35,219 nucleotides of DNA from Ferroplasma sp037442045 (GCF_037442045.1 NZ_JBBIRC010000010.1:1-35219); one strand, 5' to 3'. Shown: positions 7,444 through 15,564, counted from the first letter of the stretch. Program-made: numbers and translations. Notes: generated by a model from the letters alone, not told the origin.

Positions 7444-8013
7444 ATGGAACAAGTTAAAGATATAGCGTTCCCAGGCGATGTTATAGCCAAAGAAGAGGAG
7501 TACCTGTCTGGCAGGAATACACAGGAAATGGATGGAGAGGTCATATCAACGGTCTTCGGCAGAATAAGCAGGGATGATAAATCACTTACAATATCGGTTG
7601 ATACATCAAAACAGGCAGTACAAATAAGAAGAAACGATATTATTTATGGGAAAATAATAAAAATATTGAACAAGGAAGCGGTAATAGGAATTTCCGGTGT
7701 AGTTAAAGGAAAAATTATTGTATCCGTAAACACAGAAGCAAGGCTTAAATTGCCAATTCCAAACAAAACAATGTATTCACATATTCTTACTCTTGGTGAT
7801 CTCGTCAGGGCTAAAATAATAAGCACAAGGCCATATTATGCAACTATATTCGATTCTGGCTTAGGAGTATTGAAGAGCAAATGCACAGTATGCAGAAGTG
7901 AGCTATTTCTGGAAGATGGAAAACTGCACTGCAGGAATTGTGGGAGAATTGAACAGAGGAAAATTGCGCCGGATTATGGCAATATAAATATATCAGGTGT
8001 TAATAATGAATGA
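7444..8013 (+). CDS. csl4: Exosome subunit Csl4
   Basis: An RNA-binding cap subunit of the archaeal exosome. The N-terminal domain (PGDVIAKEEEYLSGRNT, the Csl4 signature) is followed by an S1-like domain (about residues 60-135) and a zinc ribbon with C147, C150, C163 and C166. The length of 189 residues is typical. An AGAGGT ribosome-binding site precedes ATG 7444. Its stop region overlaps the start of the small coiled-coil gene, and an Sm-like gene follows, so the three form an RNA-processing operon. Confidence 0.93.
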   Translation: MEQVKDIAFPGDVIAKEEEYLSGRNTQEMDGEVISTVFGRISRDDKSLTISVDTSKQAVQIRRNDIIYGKIIKILNKEAVIGISGVVKGKIIVSVNTEARLKLPIPNKTMYSHILTLGDLVRAKIISTRPYYATIFDSGLGVLKSKCTVCRSELFLEDGKLHCRNCGRIEQRKIAPDYGNINISGVNNE

Positions 8014-8164
8014 AGCCGATAAAATGAAAGACGTCCAGGAGCTTTCAAAGGAAGTTAAAGATATGAGAAAGGAAATTGATACAATGAAAGAGCTTCTTGG
8101 GGGTTTAATTAAGGTCATGATGGAACATGATGACCAGTTTAACGACGGGGATGAATATAATTAG
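8006..8164 (+). CDS. Small coiled-coil protein between csl4 and lsm
   Basis: A 52-residue ORF starting MNEADKMKDVQELSKE and ending HDDQFNDGDEYN. It overlaps the Csl4 stop by 8 bases and ends directly before the ribosome-binding site of the Sm-like gene. It has an AGGTG sequence about 6 bases upstream of its ATG. Residues 6-40 show a heptad-like pattern of L, V, I and M, predicting one amphipathic helix or coiled coil, and both ends are acidic. I do not recognise the family. Tight packing between two RNA-binding proteins suggests a partner role, possibly in the exosome. Confidence 0.7.
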   Translation: MNEADKMKDVQELSKEVKDMRKEIDTMKELLGGLIKVMMEHDDQFNDGDEYN

Positions 8165-8173
8165 GTGAATAAA

Positions 8174-8389
8174 ATGGCAACGTTACCAATGAAAATGCTT
8201 GAAGAAAATGTAGGGAAAAAAGTTACGCTCTTATTGAAAGACAATAGAACACTTGAAGGTACACTAGCAGGATACGATGAGTACATGAATATGACACTGG
8301 ATGATGCTGAAGAAAATGGTGAGGTTCAGAGGAAAATTGGCAAGATCATTATTCGTGGAAGCAATGTGGTCAGGATTACCACAAAATAA
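8174..8389 (+). CDS. Sm-like archaeal protein (SmAP/Lsm)
   Basis: A 71-residue Sm-fold protein. Sm1 motif is KKVTLLLKDNRTLEGTLAGYDEYMNMTLDDA and Sm2 motif is KIIIRGSNVVRI. Such proteins form heptameric rings that bind U-rich RNA. The ATG at 8174 has an AGGTGAA ribosome-binding site overlapping the previous stop codon. A GTG nine bases earlier is in frame but lies inside that site. It is the third gene of the csl4 operon. A second Sm paralogue is at 15144. Confidence 0.94.
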   Translation: MATLPMKMLEENVGKKVTLLLKDNRTLEGTLAGYDEYMNMTLDDAEENGEVQRKIGKIIIRGSNVVRITTK

Positions 8390-8405
8390 TTTTATTAATT
8401 TTAAA

Positions 8406-8417
8406 AGTATATATAAT
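8406..8417 (+). promoter_or_regulatory. TATA-like box of the archaeosine synthase gene
   Basis: AGTATATATAAT centred about 25 bases before ATG 8436, with no ribosome-binding site between. This is consistent with a leaderless transcript. Confidence 0.45.
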
Positions 8418-8435
8418 CTGTTTTAATAGGATACT

Positions 8436-10013
8436 ATGCCTGAAAAGATAGAGGATAAGCAATATGTAATGGGATTTGCATGGGCAGGTTACCTGTTTGG
8501 AAAAAAATTCCCTGTTTTAATAAATACATTTTCAGATGATTATATAAATAATGATGATAGTATAGATATCCTTGGTGAAAAATTTCCAAAAAAAATATAT
8601 TATCCTTCATTTCTCAGTGGTGAGAAAATTATTGAAGGCAATAAAATAATTATAATATACAATGGAATTGAATTGATTCAAAGGCCAGCAAAGCTTATTA
8701 AATTTATTATTGAGTTAAGGAAAAAATTCGGCTTTAAAAAACTGCTTTACCTTCAGGGCATTTCTGATCCCTATTTGATGCCGGTACTGGCTTATCTCGG
8801 CATTGATATCTTTGATGATATTTATATAAGAAAGGAAAGCAGGGAAAAAACAAAATATAATGTTGCTGGAAAAACAGTTGTTGATTATGATCCCCTGGAA
8901 GAAAATGTACAATTTGCTGAATCCATTCTTGAATCCATATTTACCTCGATAAAGAACAACACATTGCGTGAAGTTGTTGAAAAAATTGCAATATCAGGAA
9001 AAGCACTTGAAATATTGAGAATAGCCGATACTGAATATTATAATGATTTTTCTCAGGTATTTCCGTCCAGAACGCCATATATTCAAGCAAATTCAATGGA
9101 ATCACTGAACAGGCCGGATATAGTCTATTACAGGCACAAAATAGAAAATTATAAAAAACCTGAACATAGAAATATAGCGCTGTTTCTTCCATGTTCGGCA
9201 AAAAAACCATATTCCGAATCAAAAACCCATAAAAAAATACTTTCTGCAATATGGCAGTACAGAAAATATCTCCATGAATTAATAATTACATCCCCTGTTG
9301 GCCTTGTGCCAAGGGAGCTTGAAAGTGGGTACCCTGCAAGATTCTACGATATCCCTGTAACCGGAACATGGTATGAAGACGAAAAAATGATGATGAAAAA
9401 GCTTGTATCAGAATATATGAAGAATAACAGTTATACTGATGTGATATTGTACATACCTGAAGACCTGGATTTTATTAAGGAAGTATTGCCTAAGGATTCA
9501 AAGATTATAGAAGGACGGGTTACAGATGAAAATAATTTAGAAAAACTTGTTTCAGCTGTGAAGGATTCAATAACAAGGGAAAGCGAGTATGCAAAGAAAC
9601 TTGACGATTACCAGGCCATTTTAAGATTCCAGTTTGGCGACTGGATCATACCAGAATTTGAAGATATAAAACTTATAAACAGTTTTCATCAGGATATGCT
9701 GGTGAAGGGCAGCAAAATTCTGTTTGTATACAATGAATCAATAGGCCGCTTTTCCATAACGCCCGAGTCGGGAAAATTCTTCCTTGATAATAATAAATTC
9801 AATGTTACAATTGATGATTTCACGCCCACATCCACGGTATATGCTATGGGAATACAGGATGCCACGCCGGACATAAAAGCTTTTGATGAAGTTATAATGT
9901 CGTATAATAACGAATTAAGAGGCACAGGAACTGCTATGATGCCATACATGTCCATGATAGATCTGGAAAACGGTTCTGCCATAAAAGTAAGATCGGGAAT
10001 TAAGAAAAAATAA
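8436..10013 (+). CDS. arcS: Archaeosine synthase ArcS (TgtA2)
   Basis: A 525-residue protein that converts preQ0 at position 15 of archaeal tRNA toward archaeosine. The N-terminal half is a degenerate TGT-like domain (FAWAGYLFGKKFPVLIN, LLYLQGISDPYLMPVLAYLG). The family signature LPCSAKKPYSESKTHKKI lies near residues 249-266 and holds the reactive lysine region, followed by the ITSPVGLVPRELE block. The C-terminus is a PUA-type RNA-binding region (about residues 445-525, ending with the GTGTAMMPYMSMIDLENG segment). Length and domain order match ArcS rather than the true transglycosylase TgtA. It is transcribed alone, with a TATA-like box before it. Confidence 0.9.
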   Translation: MPEKIEDKQYVMGFAWAGYLFGKKFPVLINTFSDDYINNDDSIDILGEKFPKKIYYPSFLSGEKIIEGNKIIIIYNGIELIQRPAKLIKFIIELRKKFGFKKLLYLQGISDPYLMPVLAYLGIDIFDDIYIRKESREKTKYNVAGKTVVDYDPLEENVQFAESILESIFTSIKNNTLREVVEKIAISGKALEILRIADTEYYNDFSQVFPSRTPYIQANSMESLNRPDIVYYRHKIENYKKPEHRNIALFLPCSAKKPYSESKTHKKILSAIWQYRKYLHELIITSPVGLVPRELESGYPARFYDIPVTGTWYEDEKMMMKKLVSEYMKNNSYTDVILYIPEDLDFIKEVLPKDSKIIEGRVTDENNLEKLVSAVKDSITRESEYAKKLDDYQAILRFQFGDWIIPEFEDIKLINSFHQDMLVKGSKILFVYNESIGRFSITPESGKFFLDNNKFNVTIDDFTPTSTVYAMGIQDATPDIKAFDEVIMSYNNELRGTGTAMMPYMSMIDLENGSAIKVRSGIKKK

Positions 10014-10026
10014 ATTTTCCATAAAA

Positions 10027-10037
10027 AATTATTAATA
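10027..10037 (+). promoter_or_regulatory. TATA-like box of the amidohydrolase gene
   Basis: An AT-rich TTATTAATA-type element centred about 25 bases before ATG 10056. It favours the ATG over the in-frame TTG at 10041. Confidence 0.4.
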
Positions 10038-10055
10038 ACATTGAAATTAACTCTC

Positions 10056-11306
10056 ATGAGTATTCTAATCAGGAATGGAACGGTAATAACTGAAAATGAT
10101 AATCGTGATATTTTACATGCAAACATCCTTGTTGATGGAAATGATATAAAATATGTAGGCAGGGGTGAACCGGATCATGACCAGGAAATAGACGCAACAA
10201 ACAGGATTATTCTTCCGGGATTTATAAACACACATGCCCATGTTGGAATGAGTGGATTTAAAGGTCTCCTTGATGATATGGTTTTAAGCGAATTCCTGGA
10301 CAAAACATCAAAACTTGATTCACAGCGTACAGAAGAGGGAATTTATAATTCCAGCCTTCTGGGCATGAATGAAATGATTAATTCTGGCATAACATCCTTT
10401 GTTGACCTTTATTATTCAGAGGATGTAATAGAGAAAGCTGTTGAAAAAACAGGAATCAGGGGGTTTCTTGCATGGGCAACACTGGACAAAGAATTCACTA
10501 CGCAGGAAGGTGATCCCGTAAAAAATGCTGAGAGATTTATAAGGAAAAAGCATACAGACACAGTAACCCCTATGGTTGGAATCCAGGGTATCTATGTATC
10601 TTCTGATGAAAACTATTACCGTGTAAAGGAAGTTTCTGAAAAATACACTGTTATGGTACATACACATCTATCTGAAACAAGGAAAGAAGTATACGATTTT
10701 GTAAAAACGCACAATGAAAGACCAGTGGAGCATCTTGGTTCAATTGGTTTTCTGTCAGATAAACTTCTAGCAGCACACTGTGTCTGGATTACATTGAACG
10801 AGATCAAACTGCTTGCAAAACACAATGTTTCGGTTTCCTGGAATGGCATTAGCAACGCAAAGCTCGCATCAGGAGGAATTGTGCCTGTGCCGGAGCTGCT
10901 ATCTAATGGAGTTAATATCTCACTTGGAACAGACAGTTCAGGGAGCAATAATTCATTAAATATGTTTGAGGAAATGAAATATTCTGCAATATCAATAAAC
11001 AACGATAGGTGGTCAGCAGATACTGTAAAATCACAGCAGATTCTTGATATGGCCACCAGAAATGCAGGGATGGCATTAAAATCTCCGTTAGGAATAATCA
11101 AGGAAGGGTATCTTGCTGATCTAATTATTCTTGATTTAAATAAATACAATACTATTCCGTACAATGACTCAAATGTAGTAAATAATATAGTTTTTTCAGC
11201 AAATTCAGGAAATGTAGACATAGTTATTGTAAATGGAAAAGTAATAAAATCAAAAAATAGTATTCACGAAGATGAATCAGCGTATTTAAATATAAATTAT
11301 TTATAA
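10056..11306 (+). CDS. S-adenosylhomocysteine / 5'-methylthioadenosine deaminase-type amidohydrolase
   Basis: A 416-residue metal-dependent hydrolase of the amidohydrolase/TrzN-AtzA-SAH deaminase group. The first metal ligands are H60 and H62 in FINTHAHVGM. The further ligands are in VHTHLSE and LAAHCVWI, and the Asp is in SLGTDSSGSNN. The usual small beta domain is formed by the N-terminal RNGTVITEND part and the C-terminal ADLIILDLNKY part. Relatives deaminate adenosine compounds such as SAH, MTA, 5'-deoxyadenosine or adenosine. The exact substrate cannot be told. The ATG at 10056 fits a leaderless message. The next gene starts 13 bases downstream. Confidence 0.85.
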   Translation: MSILIRNGTVITENDNRDILHANILVDGNDIKYVGRGEPDHDQEIDATNRIILPGFINTHAHVGMSGFKGLLDDMVLSEFLDKTSKLDSQRTEEGIYNSSLLGMNEMINSGITSFVDLYYSEDVIEKAVEKTGIRGFLAWATLDKEFTTQEGDPVKNAERFIRKKHTDTVTPMVGIQGIYVSSDENYYRVKEVSEKYTVMVHTHLSETRKEVYDFVKTHNERPVEHLGSIGFLSDKLLAAHCVWITLNEIKLLAKHNVSVSWNGISNAKLASGGIVPVPELLSNGVNISLGTDSSGSNNSLNMFEEMKYSAISINNDRWSADTVKSQQILDMATRNAGMALKSPLGIIKEGYLADLIILDLNKYNTIPYNDSNVVNNIVFSANSGNVDIVIVNGKVIKSKNSIHEDESAYLNINYL

Positions 11307-11318
11307 ATGGGTGATTAA

Positions 11319-12173
11319 ATGTTTGAAAGCCTTAAGAGTGGTTGGAGACTTGCGAAACAGGTAAGAAAAAGTATTTCAGGAAATAAAAAGTTATACCTGT
11401 ATCCTGTTATTACCGGTTTAATCAGTGCCTTCATATTTATTGCAACGTTGATATTGCTTATTTTTGAAGTCCCGGTTACAGGTTTTGCTGACTATTATTA
11501 TCTTGCTGGAATATTTCTGGCTTACATACTGGTGTATTTTGTTGCTACCTTATTAATAATTGCAATGATGATTTCTTACCGTGGTTATAGATCAGGGAAT
11601 AATGTTTCAATTGGAACTGCATTGGGTATGGCAAGAGAATATTCAGGCAAAGCCTTTGAATGGGCTATTCTATACAGTATAATTTTGATGATTCTTAGAA
11701 TGATAGAGTCCAGAATTAGAGGCATAGGAGGCATAATAATTGCTTCCATAGGTGCATTTGCAATAACAGTTGCTACATTTTTTGTTGTACCAACTATACT
11801 GGACTATAAACTTGGGCCTATCAAAGCAATAGAAAAAAGTGTTGAAACTATTAAATCTCATTTTGGCAATGCGTTTGGCGGTGTAATTTATATAGATCTC
11901 TACACCCTTATTTTCACAGGATCAGGATTCATTCTGTTACTACTTTCTGCTTTCCTTGCCGGAGCAATTCCTTTCGTAATACTGACATTTATTTTGACAG
12001 CTGGCGCGGTTTTAATAATTCTTGGCATGATTCTTAATTTTACTTACTCAAACATATTTAAATTGATATTATTTGATTATATAAATGGAAAAGGCTTGCC
12101 AGATGGGATCGATAAAAATCTTATAAATTCTGCTATAAGATATAAAGGAGGTAATAGAAATAATCAATTTTAG
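11319..12173 (+). CDS. DUF6159-like multi-pass membrane protein
   Basis: A 284-residue membrane protein that resembles the DUF6159 family. The N-terminus, FESLKSGWRLAKQVRKSISG, is a cytoplasmic amphipathic segment, followed by about six hydrophobic segments (roughly 30-54, 60-88, 115-130, 137-160, 190-215, 218-240). The loop between them contains the family-like motif GPIKAIEKSVETIKSHFGNAFGG. The function is unknown for the family. It starts 13 bases after the deaminase gene, after a GGTGAT ribosome-binding site, so the two are probably one operon. Confidence 0.72.
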   Translation: MFESLKSGWRLAKQVRKSISGNKKLYLYPVITGLISAFIFIATLILLIFEVPVTGFADYYYLAGIFLAYILVYFVATLLIIAMMISYRGYRSGNNVSIGTALGMAREYSGKAFEWAILYSIILMILRMIESRIRGIGGIIIASIGAFAITVATFFVVPTILDYKLGPIKAIEKSVETIKSHFGNAFGGVIYIDLYTLIFTGSGFILLLLSAFLAGAIPFVILTFILTAGAVLIILGMILNFTYSNIFKLILFDYINGKGLPDGIDKNLINSAIRYKGGNRNNQF

Positions 12174-12229
12174 AAGCAATATCGAAAAATAGAGCTAAAT
12201 GAGTGTATAGATATAAAAATATATAAAGG

Positions 12230-12240
12230 CTTAAAATATT
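12230..12240 (+). promoter_or_regulatory. TATA-like box of the aIF5A-agmatinase operon
   Basis: CTTAAAATATT centred about 23 bases before ATG 12257. A second AT-rich element (AATATATAAAGG) lies just upstream. No ribosome-binding site precedes the ATG. Confidence 0.4.
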
Positions 12241-12256
12241 AACCTCTGGATTAGTT

Positions 12257-12646
12257 ATGAGCTGGACAGAAGCTGAAGTTAGGGAATTAAAAGTAGGAAG
12301 ATACATGTTAATAGATGATTCACCATGCAGAATAGTTGATATTACAATGTCCAAACCGGGCAAACATGGTGAAGCAAAAGGGCGAATCGTCGCTATAGGG
12401 GTATTTGATGGGCAAAAACACAGTGTGGTTTACCCTGTTAAGCACAAAATCAAGGTACCTATGATTGTTAAGAAAAATGCACAGGTACTTTCTATTGCAA
12501 ACAATGAGGCACAGTTAATGGATTCAGAAAGTTTTGAAACATTCATATTGCATATAGAGCCAGAAGATCAGGATAAATTAAAGCCGGGAATGGAGGTGCC
12601 ATATTGGGAAGCTATGGGAAAAAGGAAAATAATGCTGCAGAATTAA
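12257..12646 (+). CDS. eif5A: Translation factor aIF5A
   Basis: A 129-residue translation elongation factor that helps the ribosome at difficult peptide bonds. The N-terminal SH3-like domain carries the modified lysine, K36 in MSKPGKHGEAK, which is turned into deoxyhypusine or hypusine. The C-terminal OB domain begins about residue 72 (VPMIVKKNAQVLSI). The stop codon overlaps the agmatinase start (TAATG). The modifying enzyme, deoxyhypusine synthase, is encoded at 4276-5214. Confidence 0.96.
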   Translation: MSWTEAEVRELKVGRYMLIDDSPCRIVDITMSKPGKHGEAKGRIVAIGVFDGQKHSVVYPVKHKIKVPMIVKKNAQVLSIANNEAQLMDSESFETFILHIEPEDQDKLKPGMEVPYWEAMGKRKIMLQN

Positions 12647-13509
12647 TGTCGCATTTTTCCAAATTAAAAATAGCGGATGCACTGTCCAGTTACGATGATG
12701 CAGATTATGTCATATTTGGTGCACCTTTTGACAACACATCCAGCTATAGAAGAGGTTCGAGATATGCGCCAAATTCCATAAGAGTTGCATATGACAATCT
12801 TGAATCATATGAAGTAAACTACGGAATTAATCTTCTTGATGCTAAAATATGCGACCTTGGGGATCTCCCTGTTTATGAAGATGTAGATTATATACTCAGT
12901 GAAATTGAAACTGTTACAGGTGAAATTTTGCACGACCATAAAATTCCAATAATGCTCGGCGGGGAGCACTCATTAACAGTTGGTGCACTCAGAAACTTCA
13001 AAGATATAACAATGGTAATTATAGATGCACATTCAGATTTCAGGGATTCATATATGGACAATAAAAACAACCATGCATGTGTCACCAGAAGAGCACTGGA
13101 ATTGCTTGGAAAAAATAAAATAATTTCAATAGGAACAAGATCCACATCTTATGAAGAAATATCATCAAAAGAATATGAAAAGGTAAGGTTTATTTCCGCA
13201 AATGAAGTGAGGGCATCCGGAATAGATGAAGTAGTCCGGGAAGTTATGGATAAAACATCAAACCGGGTTTATTTTTCTATAGATATGGATGGATTTGATC
13301 CAGCATATGCACCGGGCGTTGGAACACCAGAGCCATACGGGCTTACTTCAATTGAGGTGCGAAGCATTCTAACATCAATATCTGATAAAATAGTTGGTTT
13401 TGACATAAATGAAATGACACCATTATATGATAATGGGAATACTTCAATGCTTGCTGCAAAAATATTGCAGGATTTTATAGGGAGCCGTGAAAAAGCTCTA
13501 AAAAAATAA
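12646..13509 (+). CDS. speB: Agmatinase-type ureohydrolase
   Basis: A 287-residue arginase-family enzyme. Two manganese ions would be held by H108 (GGEHSLT), D127, H129 and D131 (DAHSDFRD) and D213 and D215 (SIDMDGFDPAYAPGVGTPEP). The ending GFDINEMTPLYD is also typical. Agmatinases release putrescine and urea from agmatine; archaeal relatives may act on aminopropylagmatine to give spermidine directly. The frame is open to an ATG at 12604, but the ATG at 12646 overlaps the aIF5A stop (TAATG) and gives the usual N-terminus. Co-transcription with aIF5A links polyamine supply with hypusine formation. Confidence 0.92.
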   Translation: MSHFSKLKIADALSSYDDADYVIFGAPFDNTSSYRRGSRYAPNSIRVAYDNLESYEVNYGINLLDAKICDLGDLPVYEDVDYILSEIETVTGEILHDHKIPIMLGGEHSLTVGALRNFKDITMVIIDAHSDFRDSYMDNKNNHACVTRRALELLGKNKIISIGTRSTSYEEISSKEYEKVRFISANEVRASGIDEVVREVMDKTSNRVYFSIDMDGFDPAYAPGVGTPEPYGLTSIEVRSILTSISDKIVGFDINEMTPLYDNGNTSMLAAKILQDFIGSREKALKK

Positions 13510-13511
13510 AT

Positions 13512-14042
13512 TTATAATCCCATTTTGGAAGTTATGTCTTTTCCTTTTGTTACTATAACCTTGCATGGTGTGGGCAGTTTTATTGAAGCTTTTTTCAGTG
13601 CATCCTTCATGGTCTTTGCATTTGCTCTATCAACTTTTCCAACCATGATAATTTGACCTGGAATTACTCTTGCAGCTGTTCCAACGGGTTTTCCAAAGGC
13701 CATTCTCATACCGCTTGATATTCTATCTGCACCGGCTCCTGTTGCCATTTTATGTTCACGGATAACCTGGTGTGGATACGGCCTTATATGCAGGAAATAA
13801 TTTCCGGTACCCACATATTCATTTAATTTCCTGTTAATGGAAATCCTTGCTGCTTCAAGGGCTGTATGCCTGATCTGGCATGCCTCCTCTGCTATTAACT
13901 GCATTTCTATTTCGAATTCTCTTTTCTGGTTACCCTGTACAAACGTTGTAATTTTTGGATATGGAACGCCTCCCATAAATTCCTTTCTTGTATATGCAGG
14001 CCCTGAAATTTTTGAATACATTCTTGCTGGTTTAGTTACCAT
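13512..14042 (-). CDS. rpl10e: Ribosomal protein uL16 (archaeal L10e)
   Basis: A 176-residue large-subunit protein near the peptidyl-transferase centre and the A site. Typical segments are KPARMYSKISGPAYTRKEFMGG, the conserved RHTALEAARISINRKLN, YFLHIRPYPHQVIREHKMATGAGADR and GKPVGTAARV. The length is normal. It ends two bases from the end of the agmatinase gene on the other strand. The ATG fits a leaderless message, with TTTTTATACG about 31 bases upstream (14068-14077). Confidence 0.96.
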   Translation of the reverse strand: MVTKPARMYSKISGPAYTRKEFMGGVPYPKITTFVQGNQKREFEIEMQLIAEEACQIRHTALEAARISINRKLNEYVGTGNYFLHIRPYPHQVIREHKMATGAGADRISSGMRMAFGKPVGTAARVIPGQIIMVGKVDRANAKTMKDALKKASIKLPTPCKVIVTKGKDITSKMGL

Positions 14043-14053
14043 AATAATCTATT

Positions 14054-14327
14054 CATAAATTCATGCGCGTATAAAAACATTTATGAAACTGTGAAGAGTA
14101 TAGCAATATATCGTTAACTAATAATTATTACTTAATTTTATGAAACTTGCCTTTGATGAAATATCGATAAATAAACTCCAATGATAATCAAACATAGAAA
14201 AATCAGTAACATTAAAGGTATTTGATACATAAAAAATATCATATAGGATTATAAATAATAAGTTCAATTCTCTGTATTATATTTTGTTTCAGCCACATAT
14301 TTATACATAGTATACATATATTATAGT
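14054..14327. other. AT-rich intergenic region
   Basis: It contains the promoter of the L10e gene at its left end (TATA-like box near 14068-14077, minus strand) and, at its right end (about 14299-14308), a TTTATACATA element placed as a promoter for the dead toxin-antitoxin pair. No gene is seen between them. Confidence 0.4.
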
Positions 14328-14482
14328 ATGGTAAAAATGGTATCTCTTTACAACCGGCCTATGGGAAATTACAAAAACTTAAAAATAATAATAAATCTTT
14401 TTCCGACATTATACTTGATTTAATCGAGAAAAGCATTGAAAATGACAGGAAAATAATAATGAACGGTTATAATGCGGTTATA
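14328..14482 (+). pseudogene. Decayed VapB-like antitoxin
   Basis: From an ATG at 14328 the frame gives MVKMVSL, then the recognisable antitoxin sequence continues in another frame as ISLQPAYGKLQKLKNNNKSF and then SDIILDLIEK, the pattern of short VapB-type (DUF217-like) antitoxins. One extra base near the A5 run at 14333-14337 would restore a single frame. The frame then runs without a stop into the toxin ATG, which is not usual for vapBC pairs. I read it as inactive. Confidence 0.5.
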
Positions 14483-14853
14483 ATGGTAATACTAGACACG
14501 AATGTAGTGATAGAGTATCTAAAATGAAACGAGGAAACAATAAAAATTGTAGGGAAATACCAGAAAAATAATGTTATAGCAATTACTTTCGTTTCAGAAT
14601 ATGAATTATTAAAATATTCCAACCAAATAGATCAGTATTTAACCCAATTCATCGAAAATATCACAATAGTTTATTCAAATTAACATTCAGTAGCTTTATC
14701 CACAAATATTTTCAAGAATCTAAAAAAACTGGTAAACTTATTAATGAAAACGAGATACTTATTGCAGGCATAGCTATAGCAGATAATAATTTATTTATTA
14801 CAAAAGATAAGGATTTAATAAATATAGATAAATTTCTTAAATATAAAAAGTAA
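14483..14853 (+). pseudogene. Decayed VapC-like PIN-domain toxin
   Basis: The start MVILDTNVVIEYLK is the PIN-domain opening with its first acidic residue (LDTN). The middle has FVSEYELLK, and the C-terminal part reads INENEILIAGIAIADNNLF and ITKDKDL, with the usual acidic ligands of PIN nucleases. An in-frame TGA at 14525-14527, an in-frame TAA further on (about 14681), and a one-base loss in the A7 run at 14722-14728 break it. Total repaired length would be about 123 residues, normal for VapC. The toxin is dead, and its antitoxin is broken too. Confidence 0.75.
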
Positions 14854-15143
14854 TTTCATACAAGTCTACATGCACCAAAATTTTCTTTTAATGCATTTCA
14901 ATGTTCAGTATCTGGATAAATGCAGAATTTGCAGGCTTTTAGCATATGGTTATATAATATTCAAGTCCAATGTGAGTGTTTGCATTGATGGGAGTCCGTG
15001 TAGCTTTATCCTAAAAGATTGGGGTTTTACCGCTTCGCTTAAACTCCTAACAATATTATAAATTAATTGAAAATCATAAAAGTTATTATATTATTTTCTA
15101 ATAACCGCTCAGGATAATGTATCCATTAAATCGGTGATAATAA
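14854..15143. other. Intergenic region with possible IS200/IS605 end
   Basis: A 63-codon open frame (14870-15061) shows no recognisable protein features. It contains an imperfect hairpin at 15021-15047 of the kind found at IS200/IS605 ends. The last about 80 bases are AT-rich and would hold the promoter for the Sm-like gene, with a GGTGAT ribosome-binding site before ATG 15144. Confidence 0.3.
15021..15047 (+). repeat. Imperfect hairpin, possible IS200/IS605 right end
   Basis: The arm GGGGTTTTA pairs with TAAACTCC through ten base pairs, one a G-T, interrupted by T-T and C-C mismatches, with a CTT loop. Imperfect subterminal hairpins of this size mark the ends of IS200/IS605 elements. No tnpA or tnpB remains next to it, so this is a weak call. 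Confidence 0.3.
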
Positions 15144-15398
15144 ATGGTTAATAATTACAGGTCAGGCAATGTTCCCAAACCAATGGAAACACTAAAAAAC
15201 TCACTTGAGAAGAACGTAATGATAGATGTTAAGGGAAATAGGACATATTCGGGTGTTCTGGCAGGCTACGATATATATATGAATCTGGTGCTGAAAAATG
15301 TAACAGAAACTATAAGAGAAGAAAATCATGGAACATTCAACATGATGTTGCTTCGCGGAGACAATATAATTTTTGTGTCCCCATCAGGAGGCGAATAA
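15144..15398 (+). CDS. Sm-like archaeal protein (second SmAP)
   Basis: An 84-residue Sm-fold protein with an N-terminal MVNNYRSGNVPKPMETLKNS, Sm1 KNVMIDVKGNRTYSGVLAGYDIYMNLVL and Sm2 MLLRGDNIIFV. It is followed by the eL37 gene with one base between, the classic archaeal lsm-rpl37e pair. It differs clearly from the Sm protein at 8174, so the two are paralogues with separate contexts. Confidence 0.95.
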   Translation: MVNNYRSGNVPKPMETLKNSLEKNVMIDVKGNRTYSGVLAGYDIYMNLVLKNVTETIREENHGTFNMMLLRGDNIIFVSPSGGE

Positions 15399-15399
15399 A

Positions 15400-15564
15400 A
15401 TGAGTAATGGAACTGCATCAATGGGTAAGGCAAATAAAAAGAAAGTTCACATAAGATGCAGAAGATGCGGGCATAACAGCTATAATCTGAGAGAAAAAAG
15501 GTGTTCTCACTGTGGATTCCCTTCACCAAGAATTAGACATTACAACTGGGCAAAAGCCAAGTGA
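15400..15564 (+). CDS. rpl37e: Ribosomal protein eL37 (L37e)
   Basis: A 54-residue zinc-binding ribosomal protein with C20, C23, C35 and C38 (RCRRCGHNSYNL, RCSHCGFPS) and the basic end RIRHYNWAKAK. A GGAGG ribosome-binding site, inside the end of the Sm gene, precedes ATG 15400. Its 3' end overlaps the start of purF by 53 bases in another frame. Confidence 0.95.
   Translation: MSNGTASMGKANKKKVHIRCRRCGHNSYNLREKRCSHCGFPSPRIRHYNWAKAK

Noticed and set aside
14870..15061. 63-codon open frame
   Set aside because: It shows no family motif and no ribosome-binding site, and it overlaps the hairpin region. I treat it as non-coding.
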